A stretch of 53,487 nt of DNA, taken from Bradyrhizobium sp. Rc3b. Lineage in GTDB: Bacteria > Pseudomonadota > Alphaproteobacteria > Rhizobiales > Xanthobacteraceae. Of the stretch, positions 9,795 through 18,800 are shown piece after piece. The notes below the pieces were generated by a model. The model was not told where the DNA came from, ran no database searches, and saw nothing but the letters and a program-made list of their open reading frames with translations. Position numbers and translations under genes: made by a program. Positions within the stretch are counted from its first letter, which is position 1. Each line of letters starts with the position of its first letter. The DNA lies in NCBI RefSeq assembly GCF_900114915.1, contig NZ_FOUS01000026.1:1-53487 (forward strand). Direction: 5' to 3'.

Positions 9795-10086
9795 CGATGT
9801 CGTCTCTTCGGTAGCAATATGAAGCGACGCGCCGGGGCGGCGCATCTTAGAACGGGTAATCCTCACCGTGGATGACGCTCCACTGGCTAATTGCAATGAG
9901 GTGCGATCACCACCGGGGCCATCCCGCACGGCTGGCGCGAACAAGCTGCTGAGAGTGTTACAGAGCAACTGCAGACGGTGCAGCGGACCCAGGCGAGGGC
10001 TCGCTCGTGGATCGGCGTCTATCCGCGGTGTCCTCTGCTAGATGTGCGCTCATAGAGCCGACCCTGCCTGCGAGTAGCGGCGTTCA

Positions 10087-10118
10087 AGATACGAGAGCTA
10101 GCTGTCGATAAGCTGACC
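10087..10118 (-). promoter_or_regulatory. tts box (TtsI-dependent promoter) for the NEL effector
   Basis: Read on the minus strand it begins GGTCAGCTTATCGACAGCT, a very good match to the rhizobial tts box core (GTCAGCTT-TCG-AAGCT), continuing with AGCTCTCGTATC. It points towards the effector gene. Confidence 0.8.
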
Positions 10119-12828
10119 GATCGCGGAGCGACGAAACTGGACAGTCTTCATCAATCTCTCAACCTTCGGATCGGCATTCCGAGGACGAACGCACTTCGAG
10201 TTAGGCGGACTGGTGTCGAGTGCCGGCACGCCAGCTGCGGGACGCTTAACCAGCAACTTTGCTGTCGCTCGCCGCCAGGCCGCCACGCCCTTCCCCTGCG
10301 TTCGAACAGTATGTAAAATAGCTGAGTAGAAAGCTTGCAGCCCATCGCGCCTAACGCCGCTCGGGCTTGTCTACGAGACGCGGCGCGCACCCGATGTTAA
10401 CAACTCGGCCTCGCTAAATTTCTCCGATGACGAGTTCCCAGCCATTTTGACGTCGCCACGAAGACCGACCCTGCCCCTCGGCTCACACTCGCAGATCTCG
10501 ACGGACAAGCGCTGATGAGGCGGCACTCGACCCGTACACCTCCGACCGAATGATCGAACAGCTGCATCTGCCCTGGTGCGACACAGGGTTTCTGTATCTC
10601 GAGCTCAATTTAGTCGATCCGCGCCGAGACCAATGAACTCGAGCACCGACTGCGCCTCTGATCTCGCGTGACACACGTTTCAATATTTGTATTGGTAGCT
10701 CTTCCGTCCCGATCAGTCCTGCTCTCTCGCCGGCTAACCAAAAATGATCACCTGCTCGTCAGAGGGCGCGATACCACTCCGCAACACACTGATCATCTAT
10801 GATGAGAGCATGTGCTCGACCACGTCATTCTCCGCCTGGCTCAAGACCTAGTCGTTCTGATTTTTGTTCAGTTCTGTATTCTTCGGCCGCCACATCGAGC
10901 GAGTGTCGCTGCGAAGGATAGTCGACTTCGAAATTGCAGCTTCACGCCCGTTGAACGCTATCCAGAGATTTATCTGGTCGGTTACCTCACTACTCGGACC
11001 GATTCTCAGCACAGGCGCACGGCTTCAGATAGCGTGAGTTCAGGATTTTGATCGCTCCACAGCGGCATTCCACCTGGAGTGCCGACCGCATGATGGCGCA
11101 AATATGGAAAGGATTCCTAATTCTGATCTTCGCAATCAGAACGTCGTCAAGTTGCGGCACATGAGAAGCTATTCTCTCGCAAACGTCCGGTCGGGCCTGA
11201 TCTGGCGGCCTTTCGACTCAACGCGTTGCATGTCGTGGCGTTGCCCCACGATCTTCCGGCGCGGATGCTTTCGGCAGAATCTGGACGGAAACTCAACCGG
11301 CGCCTTTTGCTGAATGGGTGGCGCGTGCCGGGATCGCAGTTAGGCCGGCTCGCCTTCCTCAAACAATCGCCGTCATGCTTATTTATCGGGTAAGCGATTG
11401 CGGATGCCCCGTTAGCAGCGCGGGCCTGACCAGCATCAGAGCGCAGGCGATCGCAATGAAGCCGCCAGCGCTTTACGCCGCTTGGGGCGTTGGAGCTCGA
11501 CATCGTTACGTTCGGAGTCGCGAGGCTCAACTCAGGTCGCGCTCAGCACCTGAACAGGCAACAAAGCCGCCAAACCCTTGCAAATTTCGCTGACATCGAC
11601 CATGGAAACACTGTGCGTTAATGGCTCCTGAGTGAGCCGTTTGTGTCGGACATGGATTTAGCGACCCTCCGGTTGTCCGTTTTTGTTCGCGCACCAATCA
11701 ATCCTGTGGAGCACAGGATTGTGCAAGGCACACAAGCGGCGCCGTGAAAACGCGAGGTCCGCCGCGTTCTCTCGTCACACGCGCGGTGTAGGGTGATATT
11801 GATGATAAGAGTTTCGCACATCGAACTGCTCGGCGAAAGAGCGGACGGAAGTCGCAAGTCCTCGGATGCACTTATTCGGCAGGAACGCGGGGCCTACGAA
11901 TGGCCCTTCGATAACGATCGCCATGCTTGATACTCCAGGGCCGAAGTGAACTACATCTGTGATGACTTCAATTGATGATACATTCAGTGAGATCAGATGG
12001 CTGCGGAACGAAATCTGGCGCTGCCGTCAACTCCTTAAAAGGGACCTACCTGGCACGGAGCGCAAGGCGGTTGAGAAGCGTCTGCTTGAACAGCTTTTCT
12101 GCTTTTGAACGGCTCTTGTCGACGGCGTTTCCTTTGACCTTGAGCCCTAAAATATGTTCGGCCAAGAGCACCACGATCGGGCGAAGCGACTCCCCTGAAG
12201 CGCCTATCGAGAATGCCACAACGGCGTCAAGCGGTTCCTTCGGGAAGTCGATGGGCGGCTGATGACAGAGGTTTTCTAGCTCATTTGGTACCTCGAACCC
12301 GGAAGTCGGGACCAAGCTAATCCCCAGCTGAGAAATCTGAGGAAGACTGCGATGAAACAAACCTCCAACCCTAACATTCCGGCGATCTTTTGCCAGTTAT
12401 ACCCGATTTAGCCACCTGCCCGGAAAATACTTGGTTGCCGACCACAACGCTATAGATTGATGGGCAGCACGGTTCCGGCAGATGTCCGCGGTAACCACCA
12501 CAGTTTAAGCAGATCGTCCTTCCGACCAGTTACAGCGAGGTGATGGCAACCTCACGCGGCCTCAAAGTCGGCGAATGGTTGCAGCGCAACGCAGTACGAA
12601 ATCGGGGCTCAGAGCGCATTACAACCTCGCAACACGCATGGGCACACTATCGATCGCTGATCGAGGCCAATCATCCACCGAGCTCAGTCGCCCTCAATAA
12701 ATGAACTGCGGGTCGGCAGGCTGATGCTTGCAGCCCGATCGACTTTCGCTCCAAGCTGGCCAAACTCCAGCGCCCGTCAGTCTGAACACCCACTTTCGCT
12801 CGATTTCTGCAACTGCCGCTCGGACGCC
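10119..12828. other. 2.7 kb of degenerate DNA
   Basis: Short ORFs on both strands, none securely identifiable. The longest uninterrupted candidate is a 104-codon minus frame at 12046-12360, with regular amphipathic composition but no motif I recognise. The plus-strand stretch 11160-11380 also has a protein-like frame broken by stops. It reads as a graveyard of old genes rather than intergenic regulation. Confidence 0.5.
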
Positions 12829-13194
12829 TCACTCTCGATGGAGGACGACCGGAAGCCTGTTGAGACGTCGTCTCGGTCCGTCGTTTCTCTCCGCCGCGGT
12901 TGGCACCATGCGGCGGCATTCGCCGCGCAAATTCTTGAAATTGTCCTTAAGACAAAACATGGCTACATCCACATCGCTACGCCCTGTGAAGTGGTCACAG
13001 AAGCGGATCAGATCTGGTCTGCATGACATCAAGACCTCCTCGGCCCGCCGATCTCGCGCGCGAGCCTGTCCTCTGCACCAGGTCGCTGCAATCGCGATCG
13101 TAGCCAGGGCGGCTGCACAGCGAAGCGCATTGCAAGTCCAGCCCCTTCGTCGCTCTTGATTCACCAAACCTCTCTTAAGCCGCATATCCTTCAC
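12829..13194 (-). CDS. Small cysteine-rich probable exported protein
   Basis: 121 codons. After a basic start there is a hydrophobic stretch (CAAALATIAIAATWC) that could be a signal peptide, then a cysteine-containing block: CRPDLIRFC, MFCLKDNFKNL and GEC. This C-x6-C...C...C spacing resembles the cysteine-rich repeat (GLG1-like) found in small rhizobial exported proteins, in which a CRxDxxxFC motif is typical. No neighbour helps with function. It lies in a degenerate region, so it could also be a fragment. Confidence 0.4.
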   Translation of the reverse strand: MKDMRLKRGLVNQERRRGWTCNALRCAAALATIAIAATWCRGQARARDRRAEEVLMSCRPDLIRFCDHFTGRSDVDVAMFCLKDNFKNLRGECRRMVPTAAERNDGPRRRLNRLPVVLHRE

Positions 13195-13529
13195 TATTGT
13201 TCTCTGCCCCGCGAGTATAACCTGTTTACCGGATGGGCCGCCTCAGCAGCCACTGTCTCGCTGTTGCGGGCCGACGCAATGATCACGGGCTTCCGAATCA
13301 TCATCCCACTACCGGCACGCTGATTGCGAAAGACCGAGATACAGCTGATATCGGCCGGTTAGTGCTTGTGTGGCGATGCTGGCTCCCAATACGGCGTCCT
13401 GCTTCGCAATGCTACAACCTGACGCGACCGTCGATTCAAGCACTTTGAGCGTCGTGAAGTGTGTGAATACGCTTTGAGACGGGCAGCATACCCACATTAG
13501 GGAAGTAGGCCGAGCTCCCGAGAACTCGA

Positions 13530-14064
13530 GGTCGCGTTCAAACACTTCGCCAAGGCCATCGAGGCGTTCAAGGCGACCCTTGACTACTCCTGCCGCTCCC
13601 TTCGATCAGTACCTCGATGGCGACGGATATGCTCTCACTGATCAGCAGAAAGCCGGGCTGAAGCGATTCACCGAAAAAGGATGCTCCTCTTGCCACAACG
13701 GAGTCAACGTCGGCGGACAAGATTACTTCCCGTTCGGCGTGATTGGAAGGTCGAAAGCCTGCTTGCGAGGGAGGACAAGGCTCGTTTTTCCGTCACCAAG
13801 CATCTCGGCGACGAGCATGTTTTCCGCTCGGCGCCGTTGCGCAAACGTCGCGTTCCGCCCCGTACTTCCATTCTGGTCAGGTTTGGAGTCTAAGGTAAGC
13901 GGTTGGCGTGACGAGTGAGGTTCTGCGGCGCAAAACTTAGCGGTGAAGACGCTGACGAGATCCTCGCCTTTCTGAACTCGCTCACCGGGCAACTGCCAAA
14001 GATCGATTACCCTTTACTGCCCAAGCGGACCATTGCAACCCCAAAGCCCTCGTTAGACAAATAG
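13530..14064 (+). pseudogene. Cytochrome c peroxidase (CcpA/MauG type), frameshifted C-terminal remnant
   Basis: Pieces in different frames assemble into the C-terminal half of a dihaem cytochrome c peroxidase: AKAIEAFKATL, then APFDQYLDGDGYALTDQQKAGL with the haem site GCSSCHNG, then VFRSAPLRK, a broken version of RNVALTAPYFHSG, and finally EILAFLNSLTGQLPKIDYPL with PLLP. At least three frame changes separate these blocks, so no functional protein can be made. The first half of the gene is missing. Confidence 0.8.
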
Positions 14065-14478
14065 GCCTTCACGATAGCGACACGCTACATTGTGATTAGC
14101 GAGGAAGATAGGCGGTTGCCACGAAATCCGGCGATGTCGCGGTCCAAGCTTGAGCAACCAGCGGGCCCCCATTGTGAGCCTCGAGCCCAACCCGGTTCGT
14201 CGCTGACGCAAGGATTCCTTAGGGGCCTGTCAAATCATCCATCTTTCGCAGCTCGATCCTGGGCCACCTGGCCTTGCAACGAGGGTCCGCGCACCCTGAA
14301 ATGCGCCGCAGCCGGTGCTGTGAGGAAGATCTCTTCCGTAGTTCGCGGGCACCGCATATCATTTCACACCAATCATTTTTCAAAGCCCCGGCAGCCGACC
14401 TTCTCATGCGCGCACATCGGAAGGTGTCCCAAATCGGGTGCATAGACTTGTGCATCATTGACGAGTTTTACGGCCACG

Positions 14479-14566
14479 TGTTCGCCAAAGCACCATCTCC
14501 AATGCAAGAGACGATCGATCATCCTCAGCTTCCATCTCCTAGCTCCTGCATGTGCGGTTGGTGACG
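14479..14566 (+). promoter_or_regulatory. Two imperfect NifA-site-like repeats upstream of the mod locus
   Basis: TGT-N10-ACC at 14479-14494 and TGT-N10-ACG at 14551-14566 each miss one base of TGT-N10-ACA. They lie about 100-190 bases before a good sigma54 promoter, where NifA sites would be expected. They may be decayed or weak sites. Confidence 0.3.
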
Positions 14567-14667
14567 CGAGCGTCGAAAGTCCTACAATAAGATACGACGA
14601 TTTAAGACGCCCGGCGCAGACCGAAACAAAGCCCCCTTGCCGCTAGACGCTCAGGTATTCCTTGAAA

Positions 14668-14683
14668 CGGCACGCGTATTGCT
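14668..14683 (+). promoter_or_regulatory. Sigma54 promoter of the molybdate transport locus
   Basis: CGGCACGCGTATTGCT differs from the consensus TGGCACG-N4-TTGCT only at the first base and has GG-N10-GC spacing. It lies about 45 bases before the modA start. Confidence 0.65.
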
Positions 14684-14726
14684 GGGTAGAGATCAGTCGG
14701 TCGCCGCGAAGGAAGCCGGAGCTCAA

Positions 14727-15080
14727 ATGAAGTTTATGCGATTCATCTTGATTGATCTGGCTTTGATCCTGCTCGTACCCGAGAATGCAGAAGCCATCAC
14801 CGTGGCTCACGGCACAAACTTCAAATCGGCTCGCAAAGCCGTGGGATCCTTGATGCGGATTTCCGGCTCCGAGCCAGCATTCATCTCTGGCCTGAGCGGA
14901 CATCTTTGCCGCCCAACCTTTCAAGCCGCGAAATTTGGACATTCAGCAGAAGCGGCCGGGCCGGCCAAGCAGCCTGAAAACGTCGTGCTAATGGACGGGC
15001 GCTTTGCCTCTCATTGGCAAGCGCACTGGGCAGCGTCCCACTGTCACGATCGTCGCGGCGCGGAGATGCTCGAGAAGCCT
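14727..15080 (+). pseudogene. modA: modA remnant (molybdate-binding periplasmic protein)
   Basis: A ribosome site (GGAG) and ATG at 14727 begin MKFMRFILIDLALILL, a plausible signal peptide, followed by AEAITVAHGTNFKSA. That resembles the mature start of ModA (AxxITVAxAANF). After about 40 codons the resemblance is lost. The frame continues without family features, so the gene has suffered deletions. It lies directly behind the sigma54 promoter and before the modB and modC sequences, in the usual modABC order. Confidence 0.55.
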
Positions 15081-15159
15081 CTGATCTTAACACAGATCTG
15101 TAGTCCTCCGCCGCACCTTATGCCCGCACGCGAGCAGAGACGCCGTGCTGGAGCGGCAC

Positions 15160-15253
15160 TGGCCGGATTATCTGAAGGATCACCATCATCTCTATTGGAG
15201 CGATTGTGCTCGTGACTTGGATGGGAAGATACAGCGCAGGCGCAGGTCCATGA
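15160..15253 (+). pseudogene. modB: modB remnant (molybdate permease, C-terminal tail only)
   Basis: One frame reads RITIISIGAIVLVTWMGRYS and ends AGAGP with a TGA that overlaps the modC ATG. A hydrophobic last helix followed by a short basic tail is how ModB permeases end. An in-frame stop lies just before it and the remaining permease is absent. The ATGA overlap preserved with modC supports the identification. Confidence 0.5.
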
Positions 15254-16374
15254 GAGAGGCAAAGACGGGCTATATTGAGGTTGCGTTCAACGGCTCTCTG
15301 GCAAACATTCCGTTAGATGCGCAATTCAGCGCGCCAGCCAAGGGCGTCACAGCAATTTTTGGTCCACCCGGGTGCGGCAAGACCACACTCGCGCGCTGCA
15401 TCGCAGGCGTGCAGCATGTTCCGACTGGATTTTGTGCGGTCGATGGAGAGATTTGGCAGGATGAGACGACGTTCCGACCGCCTCATCTGCGTCCCCTCGC
15501 ATATGTATTCCGACCACCAATTCCTCTTTCTCATTGGTCTGTACGCCGCACCCTACAATACAAGGCGTCAAAATCCACACCCTCACTAATCGATTTTGAT
15601 GGAGTGGTCGAATTGCTCGCCTTGGCGCCGCTGCTCGAGCGTTCGCCATCACATCTTTCCGCGGCCGAGCGACAGCGACTTGCCCTTGGCAGCGCGCTGT
15701 TGGGCCAGCCTCAGCTACTTTTGCTGGAGGATCCACTCATTGTGCTCGACCGCTCCGCCAAATGCGAGATTCTGCCATTTCTCGAGCGCATGCGGAAACA
15801 GCTCCCATTGCCGATGATCTACATCACCCATGACATCGCTGATATCGAGCGTTTTGCCGATCATCTTGTCATGATGAAAGACGGCGTCGTGACTGCGGCC
15901 GGGCCGCTCAATGTCGTTCAGAGCGATGCGGCGCTTGCCAGCCGCGGCGAAGCAGCAGTCTGCCTTGATACCTTGGTCGGCGGCTATGACGGACGCTATG
16001 GGCTGCTCATGCTCCGCCTCAACGGAGCGCGCCTTCTAATACCTGGAGCGCCGCTTAAACCGGGCGCGCAACTGCGGCTGCGCGTCGCAGCCGCCGACGT
16101 CAGCATTGCGTGCGAGCCACCACGTGCAAGCTCTATCCTCAATGTATTTCAGGCACGCATCAAAGCCTCTCTGCCGTTCGGGGAGGCGGAGGTCACCTTG
16201 GTTCTGGATCTTGAAACTGGCCGTTCTGGCGTGCCGCTTTTGGCGCGCATCACGCGCCGCTCCTTTGATGCGCTACGGCTCTGCAATGGAGCGGATGTCT
16301 TTGCGGAGGTCGCGCGCGCCGTTCCGCTTGCGGCTGCGGAGCGGTGTTTGCAACGCCTGCCACGATCCGCATGA
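15250..16374 (+). CDS. modC: Molybdate ABC transporter ATP-binding protein, catalytic residues altered
   Basis: 374 residues from the ATG at 15250 that overlaps the modB tail. Walker A is normal (GPPGCGKTT), and the C-terminal region includes a Mop-like domain. Other sites deviate: the Q-loop reads YVFRPP where ModC has YVFQ, the signature is LSAAERQR instead of LSGGERQR, and Walker B ends LLLLEDPL instead of the usual DEP. The H-loop ITHD remains. Its permease and binding-protein partners are decayed next door. So the full-length frame may encode a poor or inactive ATPase, or it may serve another permease. Expression is probably from the sigma54 promoter at 14668. Confidence 0.8.
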   Translation: MREAKTGYIEVAFNGSLANIPLDAQFSAPAKGVTAIFGPPGCGKTTLARCIAGVQHVPTGFCAVDGEIWQDETTFRPPHLRPLAYVFRPPIPLSHWSVRRTLQYKASKSTPSLIDFDGVVELLALAPLLERSPSHLSAAERQRLALGSALLGQPQLLLLEDPLIVLDRSAKCEILPFLERMRKQLPLPMIYITHDIADIERFADHLVMMKDGVVTAAGPLNVVQSDAALASRGEAAVCLDTLVGGYDGRYGLLMLRLNGARLLIPGAPLKPGAQLRLRVAAADVSIACEPPRASSILNVFQARIKASLPFGEAEVTLVLDLETGRSGVPLLARITRRSFDALRLCNGADVFAEVARAVPLAAAERCLQRLPRSA

Positions 16375-16463
16375 GAACGTTCGACAGATATGTCCCCGAC
16401 ACGAGAAACAAATCGGCAGGAACCCGGCCGTCATTGATAATCTGGATGGGATACATCTGAATA

Positions 16464-17087
16464 GTGTGGCGGCTATTCTCTACCACAAAAGACGATGTGG
16501 ATAGGCTACTCGCCGATTTCGCTCAGGATATCGCGCAGCCAGACGTGCGCATCGCGGGATGCGTGCAGCGACACGCGAGGTGTGCAAATAGCACGCACGT
16601 GATGCTCGCAATCGACACTACCACAGGCCAAGAGATCTCGATTTCCCAGCCACTTGGTGCGGATATGTCCTGTAATCTCGATACAAATGGGCTTGCTGTC
16701 GTTTCCCAGGCATTCCGCAACAAGATCGATCTTCTCGTGATCAACAAATTCGCCAAACAAGAGGCCGCTGGCCGGGGCCTGCGCGCCGAATTTGTTGAGG
16801 CGGTCACCCTAGGCGTATCAGTGCTGACAGGCGTTACGAAACAATGTCTTGCCGACTGGCGAACCTTCGCCGCGGGCGTTGGCAAGCTGCTGCCTTGTGA
16901 TCGCCAATCTTTGGAGCAGTGGTTGTGCGATACTCAACACGCGAGACCGTTTTCAAGAGCCTTGGCAAGCAATCGCTTGGCTACAGATCTTTATCTAATC
17001 GACGCTCCGAGATCGCGGGGCATGCCTGTAAGAAAGCAACTGGACTCCACGCCTGAGAACGGATGGCACATAGCTTGCTTCCAATAG
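16464..17087 (+). CDS. DUF2478-like protein associated with molybdate genes
   Basis: 207 residues. The central part (NSTHVMLAIDTTTGQEISIS ... GADMSCNLD, then IDLLVINKFAKQEAAGRGLR) resembles DUF2478 proteins, predicted nucleoside-triphosphatase-like proteins often beside mod genes. The 5' end is suspicious. The expected start (IAAVxYD) seems to be encoded in the frame before it (VAAILYHK at 16466-16489), while the long frame begins MWRLFSTTKDDVDRLLADF. A one-base shift near 16490 may therefore have disrupted the start. It lies between modC and ahpC in one direction. Role unknown. Confidence 0.55.
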   Translation: MWRLFSTTKDDVDRLLADFAQDIAQPDVRIAGCVQRHARCANSTHVMLAIDTTTGQEISISQPLGADMSCNLDTNGLAVVSQAFRNKIDLLVINKFAKQEAAGRGLRAEFVEAVTLGVSVLTGVTKQCLADWRTFAAGVGKLLPCDRQSLEQWLCDTQHARPFSRALASNRLATDLYLIDAPRSRGMPVRKQLDSTPENGWHIACFQ

Positions 17088-17127
17088 TGAAGCCACCATC
17101 TACAGAATGCAAATTTGTGAGGACAGC

Positions 17128-17682
17128 ATGCGCGGAATTGGAAGTCAGTTGCCGCCCTTCGAAATCACAGGCGTCAAGCCCCGTTTTCAAGCGCAGGAAG
17201 AAGGAGGACAGAGTGCATTTGAGACGCTGACCGAAGCGAGCTTTCCAGGAAAATGGAAGATTATCTTCTTCTATCCCAAGGATTTTACCTTCGTCTGCCC
17301 GACCGAGATCGCTGAGTTTGCCCGGCTGTCCAAGGAATTCGCCGACCGCGATGCGGTTGTACTGGGTGGTTCGACTGATAACGAGTTCTGCAAGCTCGCT
17401 TGGCGGCGTTCACATGTCGACCTGCACGAACTTCCAATCTGGCAGTTTGCCGACACAAAGGGAACGCTCGTCGACGGTCTTGGCGTGCGTTCACCCGAAG
17501 GGGTTGCCTATCGCTACACTTTTATTGTTGACCCCCAAAATACGATCCAGCACGTCTATGCCACCAATCTCAGCGTCGGGCGCAGTCCTAAGGACACGCT
17601 CCGCGTTCTGGACGCGCTGCAAACCGACGAGCTCTGTCCCTGCAACCGTGAAATCGGCGGCGAAACCTTGAAGGTTGCTTGA
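17128..17682 (+). CDS. ahpC: Alkyl hydroperoxide reductase AhpC, 2-Cys peroxiredoxin
   Basis: 184 residues from the ATG at 17128, chosen because GAGG precedes it. The peroxidatic cysteine is in FTFVCPTEI and the resolving cysteine in ELCPCNR, as in the AhpC class whose reductant is AhpD. It reduces peroxides and peroxynitrite in the cytoplasm. Six bases separate it from ahpD. Position in a probable sigma54-driven block (mod-DUF2478-ahpCD) and next to fixBCX suggests a role in protecting nitrogen-fixing cells from peroxide made by low-potential electron carriers. Confidence 0.93.
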   Translation: MRGIGSQLPPFEITGVKPRFQAQEEGGQSAFETLTEASFPGKWKIIFFYPKDFTFVCPTEIAEFARLSKEFADRDAVVLGGSTDNEFCKLAWRRSHVDLHELPIWQFADTKGTLVDGLGVRSPEGVAYRYTFIVDPQNTIQHVYATNLSVGRSPKDTLRVLDALQTDELCPCNREIGGETLKVA

Positions 17683-17688
17683 GGCAGC

Positions 17689-18225
17689 ATGTCTTCAATC
17701 GAACAACTGAGCGACAGGATTCCCGATTTCGCGAAGGATGTCAGGCTTAACTTGACCTCCTTGCTGGCCGATGAGACGCTTTCGCCTCAGCGAAAGTACG
17801 GGCTGCTGCTGGCGAGCGCGATTGCCACTCGCAATGCAGCCCTGATTGCCGCGATGGAATCAGCGGCGTCCGCTGTAATGACATCAGTAGCGATTGCCGC
17901 AGCGAAAGCCGCTGCGTCCCTGATGGCAATGAACAACGTCTACTACCGCTTCGCTCACCTCGTTGCCAACCCGGAATACAAGGCGATGCCGCCACGACTG
18001 CGTATGAACGTGATCGGCAACCCCGGAGTGGACAAGTCCGATTTCGAGCTCTGGTCGCTTGCAGTCTCCGCAATAAACGGCTGCGGTGCGTGCATCGATG
18101 CCCACGAGAAGACACTGAGAGCCGCGGGCGTCGATTCCGAAACGATTCAGACCGCCGTGCGCTTTGCCGCCATCATGCAGTCAGTGGCGATCGCAATCGA
18201 GGCCGCTGGGCTCAACCCCTCTTAG
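17689..18225 (+). CDS. ahpD: Alkyl hydroperoxidase AhpD (AhpC reductant)
   Basis: 178 residues, alpha-helical, with the CxxC thioredoxin-like active site in GCGACIDAHEK near residue 130; the following histidine is part of the proton relay of the family. AhpD reduces AhpC using lipoylated partners. GAGGC lies just before the ATG. The gene ends in a hairpin that overlaps its stop codon and converges on fixX. The stretch SAASAVMTSVAIAAAKAAASL is unusually alanine-rich but in frame. Confidence 0.92.
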   Translation: MSSIEQLSDRIPDFAKDVRLNLTSLLADETLSPQRKYGLLLASAIATRNAALIAAMESAASAVMTSVAIAAAKAAASLMAMNNVYYRFAHLVANPEYKAMPPRLRMNVIGNPGVDKSDFELWSLAVSAINGCGACIDAHEKTLRAAGVDSETIQTAVRFAAIMQSVAIAIEAAGLNPS

Positions 18226-18233
18226 GCGAGGGG
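18216..18233 (+). terminator. Hairpin over the ahpD stop codon
   Basis: CCCCTC-TTAGGC-GAGGGG forms a six-pair GC stem enclosing the stop codon. No T tract follows. It lies in the gap between convergent ahpD and fixX and may limit read-through. Confidence 0.4.
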
Positions 18234-18465
18234 CTGCTCCTTCCTCTGCCATCCGATCGGCTGCGCTGTGGCGCCGTTCAGTGACGCCACAACCGGTCCT
18301 TCGCAGCTCCCGACCCAGCGGGACATTGGAAGTCATTTCTGGCGGCAGCGTCCGCATGAACGAGTGTATGGCTCGAATCCAGGCCCGTGCAACCGACGCC
18401 GAATGCGAAAATGCAGTGAGATGCTATAGCCTAACGCCGGTCGCACCAAGGCCCTTCGTCCACCA

Positions 18466-18762
18466 TCATCCGAACTTGAACAGCACTCCAAATCCGCCGC
18501 GCGGATGGCTCCATTGGATGTCGCCGGTGGGCTCGGCGATCACGCGGCAGGTACCGCACTCGATGCAGCCGTCAACTGTTATCTCAACCTGGCCGTCGTC
18601 GTTAAGCTCGTAGCATCGTGCGGGGCAGGCTTTCAACAGTGCAAGTAGCTGCGGCGATGGCGTCGTATGCGCACGGACCTTGACGTGAGGGTGACCGACG
18701 TCGACAAGATAACGGTTGTAATACAGCTTGTCTTCGACGCGCACTCGGGGTTCGACATTCAT
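18466..18762 (-). CDS. fixX: FixX ferredoxin-like protein
   Basis: 98 residues from the ATG at 18762, preceded by AAAGG. Cysteines in ACPARCYEL and DGCIECGTCRVI give the FixX pattern of a ferredoxin that partners FixC. The conserved end IQWSHPRGGFGV is typical. It is the last gene of the fixBCX block and carries electrons within the FixABCX bifurcating complex that reduces the nitrogenase donor. Confidence 0.95.
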   Translation of the reverse strand: MNVEPRVRVEDKLYYNRYLVDVGHPHVKVRAHTTPSPQLLALLKACPARCYELNDDGQVEITVDGCIECGTCRVIAEPTGDIQWSHPRGGFGVLFKFG

Positions 18763-18800
18763 GCTTTGACCTTTCATTGTTGAGATTCACACTCTCGCGG

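Noticed and set aside
13233..13448. Possible IS110-type transposase fragment
   Set aside because: A few residues resemble the end of such transposases, but only with several assumed frameshifts. Too weak to report as an element.
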